64,000 nucleotides of DNA, taken from positions 1 to 64,000 of the forward strand of contig JASANC010004600.1 of assembly GCA_030248135.1 (NCBI GenBank), read 5' to 3'. Position numbers and translations under genes: made by a program. This DNA is from Theristus sp. LFF4_11 (Eukaryota; Nematoda; Chromadorea; Monhysterida; Xyalidae). The notes beneath the pieces are model-generated. The model saw only the letters and a list, made by a program, of their open reading frames with translations, made no database searches and was not told the origin of the DNA. Of this stretch, positions 13,001 through 42,200 are shown in pieces; positions within the stretch are counted from its first letter, which is position 1; each line of letters opens with the position of its first letter.

Positions 13001-14796
13001 CGTTTGTTTTTTCATCTTGTTCATTTCAGAATTGTGATCGCCAATTTCGCTCGGCCGAAGGTCGCATGCGCCACGAGCAAACGCATCGCACGGTGCTACT
13101 GGAGGATGAGGACGACGGTGGTGGAACGCAGGTGTGAATGTGATGCATGCTTTTTCTGATCGATAGGATTCTTTTTGTTGTTCATTGCCACGGCGGTAAG
13201 GTGTCGTGATACTGTAATCCTCAATGATTTTGTACTTTTCATTTTTACGTGAGCGATAGTTTTCGACTAATAGTGGAACGCGAATGACACTGGTGCGGGG
13301 TTCCATCATTATCACCATGACACCATCGTTCATGCCATTGTCCACTTCAGCAGCCCACCGCCACCATCGACACGCCGCACGAGCACGCCGAGTTCGCGTG
13401 CACCAAGTGCGCCTACGTCGGCGCCACCCGTCCGCAACTGTACGAGCACCTTCGTTCGCGTCATTCCGTCGTCAGTCGTCCGTCGACGATCGCAAGGCGA
13501 CACGTCTGCGCCGAGTGCGGACACGAGTACAAGTATCAGTCGTTGTTGAAACGGCATTATGACAAGGTGAATGGGGCTGTTTTTCACTTGAGGGGTGGCC
13601 TGTTTGTTTGATTTTCTTTGACGGTCGCTTTTTTCATGGTGGACGATGTTTTCTGGCGGAAGTTGTATGATTGGTGGATACAACAGTTTGGGGCACCACA
13701 AACCTTTGCCAACGAGCCGTTGCCATTTCTACTAGTTTGGTTTCGTTTTGACTAAATCGTTCCTCAAAACTGGTCGTAGTACGAGGACCCTTTATGGTAC
13801 CGCAAATTAGTGCGTGCGTTTGCTGGTTTGCATTTTTAGGCCAACAGTTCTTTGTCGTTTTTTGGAAAATATGCAAGTATCATTATAGCAATGCTGAACC
13901 TTCAATGCAATTCAAATTACAATTACAATTACACTTTTTCGCTAGTTTCCCCGTGGTCGCTAGCGCCCCTAAGACCCGTGCGCCCATCACTTTTAGTTTC
14001 TCATCCGTTTCTCTCATTTGTCCACCACCCAACTTGCTCCGCTTGCCCAGATGCATCTGAAACAGCGTCCATTCGCGTGTGGCGAGTGCTCATACGCCGC
14101 ATCCGAGGCGGGCGCCCTGAAAACGCACGTGAACGCGGTGCATCGCGGCGAACGACCGTTCTCTTGCGCTCACTGCAGTCGCACATTCGCCACTCAGTCG
14201 CATGTCGCACGACACGAGCGATCGGCGCACAATGTAAAGCGGCCATGTTCATGAAGCAGTATATTTTGACGTATAGCTGCGTTGCTGTGCGTCACGAAAT
14301 ACTGCTTCATGAATGCACCTTAACGATGGCTTTTTTCTGAAGACATTGTTCTGAAGTCCACAAAAAGTTCAGCGACCTTGTTTGTCTAAAAATGATCGGA
14401 AACAGAAAACTGTAAGAAAAGTGCGTCTTCAAAAATGTTACTAAGTAGTGTAATACATAATGAAAAATGCGAGACATTCGCGTGCTAAACTGACCGGTAG
14501 TCGCCACATACACAACATCATTAAACGCATATGCAAGTCGCATAAATGCAGGACGTTTTTTGTGGCAGGTTCGAACAACCAAATCGCGCGTTGATTACAC
14601 GTGTCCGGAGTGTGGCAAGCGTTTCACAGAGCGACGAAACCTCACGGCGCACACCTACAAGATGCACACCGGCGAACGGCCGTTCGCGTGTCCGGACTGC
14701 GAGAAGGCGTTCTTTCGAAAGGATCAAATGCAACAGCATCGCCAGCGAATCCATAAGATTGCTGTCCGAAAGCGGCTGGTCACGCTCGCCGTCTGA
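7009..14796 (+). CDS. Double-BTB, ten-C2H2-zinc-finger protein
   Basis: This is probably a nuclear DNA-binding regulator: BTB domains mediate dimerisation or co-repressor contact and C2H2 fingers bind DNA. Exons: 7009-7134, 7375-7716, 7994-8093, 9262-9559, 9825-9883, 10023-10160, 10496-10635, 10824-10956, 11137-11242, 11600-11902, 12333-12585, 13030-13131, 13351-13566, 14051-14233, 14569-14796. All phases match and the model totals 2727 nt (908 aa). BTB1 (about residues 15-155) has FCDVVLEA, then FECHQIVLATQSAHF after an intron, and a Gln/Ser/Ala/Pro-rich insert. BTB2 (about 167-289) has YVDARIDI joined to RCHRVVLAAFSTYF. An acidic Ser/Thr-rich linker follows. Fingers run from about residue 482 to 895, including CSEC, CGLC, CVAC, CTKC, CAEC, CGEC, CAHC, CPEC and CPDC; finger 4 has an odd three-residue Cys spacing (CGYNC) formed across an intron. 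TGEKP-like TGERPF linkers occur only near the C-terminus. Small exons 5-7 (9825-10635) rest on phase and splice sites alone. Exons 1-2 could be a separate upstream gene, but the phases fit one transcript. Confidence 0.83.
8415..9214. mobile_element. Inverted-repeat element with AAAACCGGTTTT motifs in BTB intron 3
   Basis: The left side has GGGTAAGCACAGG and AAACCGGTTTCTTTTCC. The right side has the inverted equivalents GGAAAAGAAACCGG and GGTTTTTTACC ending in CTACCC. The arms are about 100 bp. Similar fragments occur at 25550-25600 and 35965-36050 in the ABC gene, so this is a dispersed family. The interior has no recognised gene. Confidence 0.55.
12149..12307. repeat. Short inverted-repeat element (CAGCTG/CCAAT family), copy 1
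   Basis: Starts TACAGTCCAACTAAAGTATAG and then GGCGATCAGCTGATTGGTTGG; ends with the inverted equivalent (ATCGCCAACCAATCAG ... TTCGACCGTA). It lies 25 nt before exon 11 of the BTB-zinc-finger gene. A partial copy of the right arm sits just upstream (about 12030-12148). Matching copies are at 23395-23564 and 34448-34584. Confidence 0.7.
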
Positions 14797-15096
14797 ACGT
14801 CGGTTTTTTTGTCGATCTGATTGTTGAGCGGTCGCAAACAAACACTGGATCGTCTGTGTGCCCAGCTTTGCCGAGTCGGGAAACTGGATTTCCTTGTGCA
14901 TATATGCCTGACACTTACAATGTGTCGAATATAAAATCAATCAATCTCAAGAATCAAACAGACCCTCAAGAACACACATGCGCACTCCGCACATAACAGT
15001 GGGATGACGCATCTGTTAGTGCCAGTGTGTTTGTGTGACGTGTCTGTGTGTGATTTTGTGATTAAATCACGTGCGAAGAGAATGCACGGTTTTCAT
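14797..15096. other. 3' flank of the BTB-zinc-finger gene
   Basis: Immediately follows the TGA. A weak polyadenylation-like ATATAAAA lies near 14932. No other feature is seen before the inverted-repeat element begins near 15097. Confidence 0.4.
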
Positions 15097-15824
15097 ACCG
15101 TGAGTAGTGTGGGTCTGTCAACTGTAGCGCAACGCTTAAGCATAGCCAGTGCTTAAGTATAGGTAGGAGGGGGTAGCCCGAAATCTGCTGCGGTGGTGAC
15201 GTCACGATGACACATTGGTTAGTCTGTTTTGATTTGTGTAATGTCTCAACTACAGCTGTACGCTGACTGGTGGAACTAACAGGAGCTATGTATGGTTTCA
15301 TTGGGAGTCAATTCGCGCGAGAGGGCTGCGGTGGTGATGTCACGGTGATTCGTCTTCATGTCTCGTGAACTGTGGTTTTATTCCCAATGCATTTGCTAGC
15401 TGTGTCTTCATATCTCGTTTTTTTTGTGTTTCCCGCCAAGATTGTACCGCGCTGTTAACAGTGCTTGCAACCCGTGCGTTTACAAATTTTCCAATGTTTT
15501 GCGTGTGTTTCTCCGTGTAGTCCACCCGTTTGTTCACGCTAAGCTAAGTGTAATGTCTATAGTACAGCCGCACGCTGATTGGTTGACAACAACATGACGT
15601 CATGTAAACATGTTGGCAACCAGAGGAACTCTGGTGATTTGTTTTTTATTTTATTCCCCAATAATCATGAAAACATGAGCATTGAAAAACAACAAAATTA
15701 TGAAATCCCAAAGAAAGAAACATGAGAAACTACCAAACTATGGTTACCAACGCCCAAAAACCACAAACTGCGAAAGCAACGTTGAAAAAACAGTCGTCAA
15801 AAATTCGCAATTAATCACTGGTTA

Positions 15825-17383
15825 TCAAGACAGTCGGCGTATTCGCGTTTCAGCTTCTCGGCAATCAACCAAGACAGCCTGCAGAACCTGTGTTTGTGGC
15901 ACTTGTTTCGAGCCAGCCCATGTGTCAATAGCTATCGAGCAAGTGTCACGGAGAGTCGCTATGAGAAAGAGCATATAATTGTCAGAGTCAACAATGTACG
16001 GGGACGGGTTGAAGCCGAGGTGGGCGTCCGTCAGGGCAATCGGGTGGAAACCAAAAAGCATGTAAAACGGCGTGTAGCCGGTGGACTCCACTCGTGACGT
16101 GCGGTAAGCGAATAATAAAACGTCAATGTGCTGGTCCCAGAGCGCCTGTTTTTTGTCAATGAAGCAAGAAATGGCTGTCTTTAGCGTGTGGTGAAACCGT
16201 TCGATGGCACCATTACATTTTGGATTGTATGGTGCGGTCGTCTTGTGTTGTGTTTCAAACGTTTTGCACAGTTCCTTGACTGTGTTGGAAACAATTTTTT
16301 TTCCTCTGTCCGAGCAGATTACTAGCTATTATTAGCAGGTTATCCATATCCGAAAAATTATTATTCGTGGCTGGTGAATGGCGAGTGAAGTTCTGAGAAA
16401 TGTGCGCAGCATTAATCATGACAGTCATTGAAGAATTTTTAGAAAAGTCCATGGAACGAACAAGATCAGAAAAAGAATTAGTATCATGAGCGGGCGATGT
16501 GTCAATGTGAGAAGAAAAAACGCGTTGTTAGTAATGGCTTGTCTTCGAGGTGGCGCTTGAACAAAGCGAGTCTTTGGAGTGAACGTGTTAGGTTCACGTC
16601 TCACCCAGTTAACAGGTCGAGCGGGGCGCGATTGTCGAGGATGAAACGGAAAACGATTTTGAGAATGAAATGGCGAGGACGAAAAATTGTCTGAGCGTCT
16701 GTTTTGTCTCGGCAGCCGATGAAAGCGATTTTGAAAACGTCCGGGAAAAAAGCCTCGATAACGTGGGCGATTGGTATTGTTGTTGCTGTTGTTGCTATTC
16801 CAAAACATCCGCGTAAACATGTTTTGCAGCATCGAAATATCGGAGTCAGATTTTGATGTCGGGTGATCTTTTGTTTGGGTTATCTGCGAAATTTTCTTTT
16901 CAAGCTCGGCACATTTTGCAAGCAACATCTTGTGATCTGTAGTCAAGTGGTCCGTTGTATGTGTGTGTGCCTCCTATGGCTGAGAAAAAGCCGCATGCGA
17001 AAGTGTACTGTGTGGCGCGGTGTAAAGTGGCAACATTGTTGATGGTGTTTTTGTGGGATCCCAGTCGTTGCTAAATCCACCGCGCACAATACAATCTTCC
17101 AAGCTACGATATTCAGCTGTTTGTGCGGTCTTTACTAGTGCTTCATACGAGTCAGGCATGGTTGCAGAGAATGAATTATAGTTTTGATTTCGGGTCTAAG
17201 TCCAGCGAGAAAAATTTGTTGGAGCATGCGATCACGAGCTTGACTTTGTTCGTTGCCGAACGCTAAATCTGAGAGTCTGCGGATCTCGGCATTGTATGCC
17301 ATCACGGGTTCACGGGGCAACTGTTTTCGCTGATTAAGCATGGCTACTGAGAGAATTGTGTCTTGGTGCCGGAACACTCGCAT
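15825..17383 (-). pseudogene. Degenerate Ty3/gypsy-like gag and integrase fragment
   Basis: Reading on the minus strand, 17383-17135 resembles a gag capsid segment (LPREPVMAYNAEIRRLSDLAF-type region, then IFLAGLRPEIKTII). 16946-16425 is a basic, Asn/Arg/Phe-rich nucleocapsid-like tail. About 16320-15825 is an integrase core: SDRGKK, then NGAIERF (a catalytic Asp and Glu environment), then STGYTPFYMLFG. Frames change between these pieces and protease, reverse transcriptase and RNase H are absent between gag and integrase, so the copy is deleted and cannot be autonomous. Superfamily assignment rests on these motifs only. Confidence 0.75.
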
Positions 17384-17456
17384 CCAAAATAAGAGATTCT
17401 GTCATGCGCATAGCTTCTCGCTGGTTGGCTAAGTTTATGATACGAAACAGCGATTC

Positions 17457-17775
17457 AGTGATTGGTTATTTTTATATTATGACTACTATGCTGTGCTACA
17501 AGTTCGTTTTCACTGATTCTTGTGAGAAGCTGTAATTGCGGTGGATCTGATATGCTCAAAGAACATCCTGGCTGTAGAAAGCGAAAAAATTAAAACATTG
17601 AAAGGCGTTAGTGGTTGGCTTGTTTCATAACACAGATTGGTTCTTTTTATGTTATAACCACTACGCTGTGCTACAACTCTGTTTTCAGTGCTTTTGTGAG
17701 AAGCTGTAATTGCGTGGCTTTTGTATATTCAAAGAACATCCTGACTGTAGAAATCGGAAAAAATTAAAGGGGGTT
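17457..17775. repeat. Two tandem copies of a unit of about 176 bp
   Basis: Both copies carry GATTGGTT, CTGTGCTACAA, GTGAGAAGCTGTAATTGC and CAAAGAACATCCTG in the same order, offset by about 176 bp. They lie upstream (minus-strand sense) of the gag relic and might be its leader or a partial terminal repeat. Confidence 0.7.
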
Positions 17776-18662
17776 TGAATGAAGATTGAAAGATGTGAGA
17801 ATAAAAATTGTTCGCCATACAAAAATGCAAATGAGTGTTGGCAATGAAATCGTGAAGTGAGGTACAACACAACAGTCAAAAGCCAAAGCTACAACATCCA
17901 TACAGCAAATCGAAATGGGTGACAACCTTGTAGTTCTTGTGTTAATTTGAAATCACTTGCAACCGTGGACAAAACGCTTGAACAAGATTTGTTCCTGTCG
18001 TCATCCGAAAACTGAGGTAAGCTTGTACTAAGTCTTTTACTAAGTTAGGTTTTACTAAACGTTTTTACTAAACTATGAAAGTGTAACACAAATTAATGTC
18101 TATTTTCCGTAAGATTCCGTAAGTGTGAGAAATAAAGCTGTAAAAAATTCAGCAATATATGAATTTCATTAAGAAATCTGCTCAGATAATGAATAAGCTG
18201 CGCCACAACAAACCACAACAACTTCGGACAGCAGCAATACGCGAGGTTGTGCGTTTTTAACACAATTTTTGTCTGCACATTTTATAGTGTTAGAACATCC
18301 AACCAGGAAAGAGTTGCGTAAAATCAGCGTTGATAGATTTTTTATTGTTTCTTAGCCAGAGCGTTTTTGAGCGCTGTGCTGGACACAGTTCACGAGACAT
18401 GACGACGAATCACTGTGACGTCACCACCGCAGCCCTTTCGCGCATATTTCACTCCCAATGAAACCATACATAGCTCCTGTTAGCTCAACCAATCAGCGTA
18501 CAGCTGTAGTTGAGACATCACACAAATCAAAACATACTAACCAATGAGTCATCGTGACATCACCACCGCGGCAGATTTCGGGCTACCCCCTCCTACCTAT
18601 ACTTAAGCACTAGCTATGCTTAAGCGTTGCGCTACAGTTGACAGACCCACACTACTACCGTG

Positions 18663-19537
18663 ACTGTATACTTGGTAATTGTCGATAGGTTGAGGTTTCA
18701 CGTTCTTTAAACGGACCGATCAAATTGTTTGATGTTCCTGGTAATGTTCCGTCTTTCAATTGTTCTGCAATTTACCAGTGTTTCTCAGTTCTTGTGAAAA
18801 TACATTTTTCGGGATCTTTATTTCGCTGTTTACTTGAGAAACCAGTTTCGGGTGCGATAATTCTCATTTTTTTCAGATGTTCTACTGTTTTTTTTTGCGG
18901 TTGAAGATATGATGAGTTTACATATGGTACACAGCGCGTCAGGTCTTTGTGTGAACAAGTATTGCTGGGTGATTTTTCGCCGATTGACCGCCGTTTCATG
19001 TTGTTTTGTTGCACAATATTTCACAATGATCTGTAATGTTTATTCCGGAGAATTTATGGAGAGAAGTGATGTTTATTGTAATAGTGAATGAACAGTTTTT
19101 TACGTAATTGTTTGTGCATTCATGTTGCACAAATATATTTTTGAACCAGTTTCATCCAAAAATAGCAGATACAGCGATGCATGTTTTTGTATTACTTTAC
19201 CGCACCTGAAGTTCAGCTTCAATCTGTTCGAATGTTTATTTTTTGCTCTCGTTACCCGGTGCTTTTTTGCTTTTTTGTCCAAAACCGATAAAACAAGATC
19301 AGATCTGCGAGACAAAAACGTGGCACGCTGGTGGTTTTATCATTTGTTTTTTTTACAAAAGTGGTTGGCTTGCGCATTCTGACCGCCCTGCCTCGATGCT
19401 TGTAGCTTGCGATCACAGCTGCAGTCTGGGCCGTTCTTTTGTGAATCTTGTGACTGTTTTGAATCGTGAAAATTTGTTTAGGGATCGAAAATAGATTGCT
19501 TCGAAAGAGTTGGTTTTAAGATTTCCAAGAGAAAAAA
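18663..19537. other. Intergenic stretch upstream of the ABC transporter
   Basis: AT-rich DNA between the composite repeat and the ABC start codon. Open frames are short and lack recognisable motifs. It should hold the promoter and any 5' untranslated exon, but I see no clear TATA or initiator arrangement. Confidence 0.4.
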
Positions 19538-36216
<16,679 letters not shown>

Positions 36217-39200
36217 AGTTTTGATTGGATGATTGTTGATTTTGTCAATGGTAGATTGGTTGCCGCGAAAGTTCTTGTCTGAAGCACACGGTGCGATTTT
36301 CTGAAAACGCATCTTTTTTGCGATGTGACACGGTTATAAACAAACACGCTGGCACACACACACACATATGCGTCCCATTGGCACAGTGATATGTGAGCCT
36401 GTGTGTTTGTTTGTTTGTGTTTGTGCACCATCAAATTACACAGTTCCCCCTCCGCACTGGAACTTTCGCGAGAACTTGAATCTGGCTGGTCCAATTCTCA
36501 GATAAGATAACAGATAACTTCAGTCATTTTCAGTCGAATACAAACTTCTTATTTTGCAACCAGTTAGGGATTGGTTGCTTGATTTAAATTCGGCACTTTG
36601 ATCAGTTGTGGTAAGCTTTGCTGGTAAACGTTTAATTGCTGGAATATTGCTTTTTTTCATTTGTGAGTTTTTAGGTTGTGTTTGATTTGTTGTTGTTTTA
36701 GGTATTTTTTGCTGTGATTTGTGCCATTTTGTTATTCACATTGAGTTTTCGTGTTCTGTTTTGGCTCTTGTTTTGAAGCTGTTAACGGCGCAACAGGTGG
36801 TTCATTTAGCCTGTTGTTTCGTTTTCTTACTTTTATTTTCTTGTTTTTCATACTCTATTTGTGCTGATTGACTGTTGAATTTTGAATTACATGTTACAGT
36901 CAGCGCGTTCTTTTTTGTTTGTACTTGATTTTGTGCTGTGTTTTCATTGCAGTACTTTTTCTACCCGCAATGTCCTTCCACATTTTTGTCTTGTTTTGTT
37001 CTGGCATTTGTTAAATCAGTAAATGCAGTATTTGCTTTATCACTGCATAATTAATAACGCTTGGGATTTTTTGTCTGCTTTTTGTCTGTTTTCTTTGTTC
37101 GTGATGAATATTCGTGTTTTGAATGAAAAATATTCGTGTTTTGTTTGCCTTTGCCTTTTTTTTCTTTTTTGCTAAATTTTTCCGTTGTTTTGAATCTGCC
37201 TATTCCCGAAGTTCCTTTTTTGGAATTTTGACAATAAAACGCGTTGGGGAATCGGTTGAATTGTTCAGTTTAGCAACAACCCAATAACCGCATAAAAAGT
37301 TTTACAGCAGAACGACAAACCTTCGATGTTTCTGCATCTTTTAGTTTTTCGTTCATGAGATGCTCACAGTTGCAATACAATGATGTGAAAATGAAAGTGA
37401 CGCACAAACATTGAATATCACAAGATTTAATTGGGTAATAAAAGGGGCGGTGATATATAAGTTGATGTGTGTAAAGGCAGATTGGCGTATCATATTGAGC
37501 TAATTAGATTAACTCAAGGTCTTTTTTTAATTCAACATTTGCGTTTGCCCGAGTTTTTCAGAGCTATGAATGAATAGCGCAATTAATGGTAATTCAATTA
37601 ACTTGCTTAAATTGTTCCCGGCGTTGTGTGCGTGACAAAAAAAAACAAAATACAATGTCAGTCAGTGTCAGAAAGGCTGCTCTGGTTAAAAGTTTTTCTG
37701 ATCTTGAAAATTCAGTTTAGTTGTAGTTCGGCATCCCATTGAAAATCACGTGCATACAATGTACGTTTCGGAAGTTGTGCTGATACCGACACTAAGAGTA
37801 AAAATCTTTGATCTGAAATTGAGCTTCCTAATGCGATTACACGCGATTACTAAAATGGCTGATTAAAATAAACCACAAACCTGCTGATCGATGTGAAAAA
37901 ATGTTTCAAAGGTGTCTGTGTGATATGGCCTGGGGTGGGCTCGTACTTCTGACCAGACTACCCGCTAATTGATTGATAACTTGTTTGACAGAAACCTCAG
38001 CAAGAAGGCGGCTGGTTTCAGATTGACCCAGAAACTTTAACCAATCTTAAAGTGCGTCACGGATTACACAAAACTTTCGTTGAAGCAGAACTAAACGATT
38101 TATGAGGCAAAATATGGCGTAGACACGCGGGCGGTTTTGTTGCACTCCGTTACACCTGTTTCAGTAGATTTTACTGTTGTTTGTTTTCGTTCTGCTTCTT
38201 TGGGTTCACATACAACATTGTAGCTGCGCATTTGCATTGAAGCTGGAACACACTGAACGTGATTGATTGAAAACGAGACGTTTTTTATGATGTATCAATT
38301 TGTTTGGTTGTAAGTGTTGGTCCATTTGATACGATGTGAAAAAGATTGGAAGTATCGTTTGATTTGTTGTTATCCTGCCTACCGTTCACACAATTTCGTT
38401 CAGACAACCGTCTCTCTAATGGCAAATATCGTCCTCTCAGTTTTCATTTTTCGTAATTATTATCATTGGAAAATATAAAATCACTTTTTCAGTGCTATGA
38501 TTGAACGCAATGACCTCGGAACTGCACCGCTTTTTCTCACTTTTCGAAACATTACATTTGCGTGATTTTGTTTTCTCCGTTATATGAAAACTGAATGGAG
38601 CATAGAATAAATTTTTAAAAAATTTGAAAATTATCCGCTGTTTGGTTTTTTCTGTGAATTATTGCCGCATAATTTCACACAACAGTATGGTAGACGCACA
38701 TCTAAGGGCATTTTTCTGGTATAAATGGCAGGTCAGAGAACAAAAAAACACGATTTCTACTCTTGCACGTCTCATTCAGTTAGAGTTTCGGAGCTTTTTT
38801 TTGTTTTTCGTTCGGTTCTCGGACATAAAATGTTGGTTTTTTAGCGCCAGCATCATAGACGTTATACTTCAGCTGAAAAATACGCAGTGAAAAGCGCAAC
38901 AACAACACATGCCATATTGAGCGACACATGGATGGATAGATGTTGAATTAAGATATTTGTCCTTGCCGTTTGAAAACGGTTCAGCATTTACACAGTGGTG
39001 TGCATGTGCTGCGAAAAAAAAACTATGCAAATTCGAAGCAAAATACGCTCGCAACATCAAAATATATACAAGAAAATCAAAAAACAACGTTCAAATGCGA
39101 TTTCAAAGTTTTGTCAAGTGCACCATTAACACCGCGACATAAACACAAACATACACACTTGGCAAAACAGACGCACGGACAACAAACATCATTGGACAAG

Positions 39201-42200
39201 TTCACACTTCGCCGGATTTCTGACGTTTTGACATTTGCATTTTGTCGTGAGCACCGTTTTTGCAACGTGTGTTTTTGTCTCTGTCGCAACCCACTCGCGC
39301 CATTTCGTACATGATTAAGCACCGCGGCATTATGTTCTGATGATGTCTTAATTAATTTTATTATTTATCGTTTTTTCTGATCCTATATTCCAATATGCTA
39401 AGCAATCGTGATCGATTTGGTATTGCCGGGCTAAATGCGGCAAAAGTTTCGATGCGAATAGAATTTTTCTGTAAAAAATAGGTCTCTCAGTTTCATTTTT
39501 TAATCTAGTGATTCTGTTTGTGTCCTACCAAGTTTCCTACTAGGGAATCGCTGGTTGAATGCAAATAAAATCGAATAAATTTTTGGTTTCTCTTTTTATA
39601 GTGTTTGTGGCCAAAGGCAAAAAACACATTTTTCAATCTGCAGTATTAATTTGTCTACTTTTGTCAACAAAAACCATTTCCTTCATTTGTACAATTCAGA
39701 AACCGTCCTACGTAATGCGAAAATTTGCTCGCGGCGTTCATAAAAGCCATTTAGAAAGTCCAATTAGCAACCGGAGCAAAAGCAAGCGATAAACGGTGTG
39801 TTTTCTAAAAATCTTGTTGAATTTCCAGCGTACGTTTGACGTTTTTTCGTAGTTGGCGTCTGCTAATTGGTTGCGTCATTCGAATGCAGCCAATCAGCTC
39901 TCAATGTACCTAAAACGTTGCGTTCAAAGGGGCAACAATAGACGCAATGTATCAAAACAGGATGTATGTATATAGACTGTGTATGTGTGAATATTATTTT
40001 CAAAGTTATTCTTGACTTTCGAACTAATTCACCGTGAAAAGAGATGCTAGAAATTTTCCACATGGTTGTGATTTTGGTGAGATGCATTATTTTTCGTTTG
40101 TCATATCAAAACCTGCTGCCCAGAAGACCAAAACAACAACCAACATTTCCACAAATTCCAACTTTACACCTATTCGTCTAATCTGAGAACTTCTTTAAGT
40201 CACGCTAAACTGATAAAAGGTGTGTCTGTGTTGTGAAGTTGTTTAAAATGTGAAGTTTTTCGCACGTTATTTGTGAGTGTTTGTCACGCCCGAATCTTGT
40301 CTTGTTTTGGGCTTTGTTTGCGTCTGCTTTTGTGTGAGTCTTGTCTTTATCAAACTCATCTGAGAGATTTGCGCAGTTATATCCACATTCTGTTTGCGTA
40401 AAATACGCATTTAAAAAGTTACCTATTATTCGAATGTCACTTAAATAAAATATCGTAAACTGCTTTGACTTGTGTAATTTTTTACTTCAGCCATCCGGAC
40501 GAAAATTTGACATTCGCTGACCTTTGCTACTTTTTTGGGCCAATTTTGCTTTTTGGTGTGTTTTGTCTTTGTCCTTGTCTTTGCTAATGGAAGACCTCAC
40601 ACCTGCGCAAGACCTTCAAAGAATGTTCTGTAACTATTTTTTTTTCTTTTTTTTCTGGAGTGAAAATTTCAGAACAAAATGGCGGCATAATGGGTTTTAT
40701 TGAGAAATAATGGACAAATCGGTAGAAAAAGTGTAGCACGTGTTACGTATGTACAATGTATTGGCATGTATCTGCGTGTTTCCTGCTTTCAGCTTCGTTT
40801 TTTTTAAGTTTCATCACGACAAAATATTTATTCAAGGAAACCCATACAATTGTGCGCCACCTTAAGATTTTTATCATTTTTTTCTGAAGTTTTGGATATC
40901 CTTGAATATTTTTGAATCCTGTTCCCTGATTGGGTACACTTAACTGAAATCACAGTGACAAAATAAAAAAAAACAACCGACAGAATTCGTGTTTTTGCAG
41001 TGGACTGGATACATCCTTTCATCGTTTCACTCACTCACCCACTTGGCACCTTGCATAACGCTTGTTGTTCAAAAATCAGTTTGTGTCCTGTAAAAAAAAC
41101 AAAATCCGTTCCAAATCCGAAACCAGAAAACTCAGCTTTTTTCATTCTATGTATGTTTACCGGAGCGTGTGTTTTCGTTCAGTTGTTGTTCAACAACATT
41201 TTAAAATTGTTGAACAATCTGAGATTTTGGCATGTGTGCTTGAATGGGCTTACATTTGCGTTTCATTTGAAAACAACAAGCTTTTTGTGTGCGTGAAACG
41301 CTGCGGGCTTTATTTTTAGCAGTATGTAAGTGCTAAGTGGATTTTTATCAGGTTCCAAAACGGTCCACTTTACCTTGCATGTTTCTGATACTATCTGTTT
41401 ATGTATTATTTACATTTTTGTCCACCACCGTTTTATTTCGTCGGTGTGGTTTTGCCAGGTACATTAAAAACGGTATGCAGTATTCCGGTTACTTTACTTG
41501 GAGTTGTTCTCTCACATCTCTCCGTTTTTTCGATGAAAAACACTTAAATTAAAAAGTTAAAAAGTGTAGTTCTCTGCTTCATATTTTCTACATGTTTTCA
41601 ATGTTCTCTTTTGATTGGCCATATAACAAGCAATGTAGTACACATCGCGTTATCAGGGTTGGACTTTGGACATGACGACTTTCCGAAACTAAAAAAAAAC
41701 CCTTCTGTTTCAGCTATAATGTTCATTTTAAGCGTTTTTTGCCAAATAACCCTGAACGGACGGTTTCACATGAGAGAGTTTCTCTTTTCCCAACTGTTGT
41801 AAAAAATACTTTCCAAAGTGCCCGTTTTATTTTTTCCATTGTACACATCGATTAGCACCTAGTTTTATGTTCGATGCGCAATTTTCCCCCGAAGTATGAT
41901 CGAAATTCGCAAATAATATACACACACGCTTTCGAAAACGCTCAAATCGCGCCACTGTGATTCAGAAAAATCATAAAATATAAAATTATATGCACTGCAC
42001 ATATTCCAGTAAAACCTCATCATATTCCTGATGCTCAGGTGAAAAACTTATAACATTTTCGAAATTTCACTGTTTCCGGTGGTTGTTTGTTTGCGTTTTT
42101 CGTATTTTCACGTGTAAACGCCGTCAAGTGGACATACAATTTATGATTTTAAGGGTTTTGGTCATTTGGTCAGCCGACCAGTGCATTTCAGTTCATTCCC

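Larger units (their letters stand above)
15097..18662. mobile_element. Composite element: long inverted ends around a retrotransposon fragment
   Basis: The arms at about 15097-15370 and 18382-18662 are reverse complements of each other with small differences. Shared blocks include GTGTGGGTCTGTCAACTG, AGGAGGGGGTAGCCCGAAAT, GAGCTATGTATGGTTTCATT and GTCTCGTGAACTGTG. Between them, on the minus strand, is a gag plus integrase relic (15825-17383) and a two-copy tandem repeat (17457-17775). LTR elements have direct ends, not inverted, so this looks like a foldback-type element that holds a decayed Ty3/gypsy-like copy. Confidence 0.7.

Noticed and set aside
15097..18662. Intact LTR retrotransposon
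   Set aside because: The ends are inverted rather than direct and most of pol is missing.
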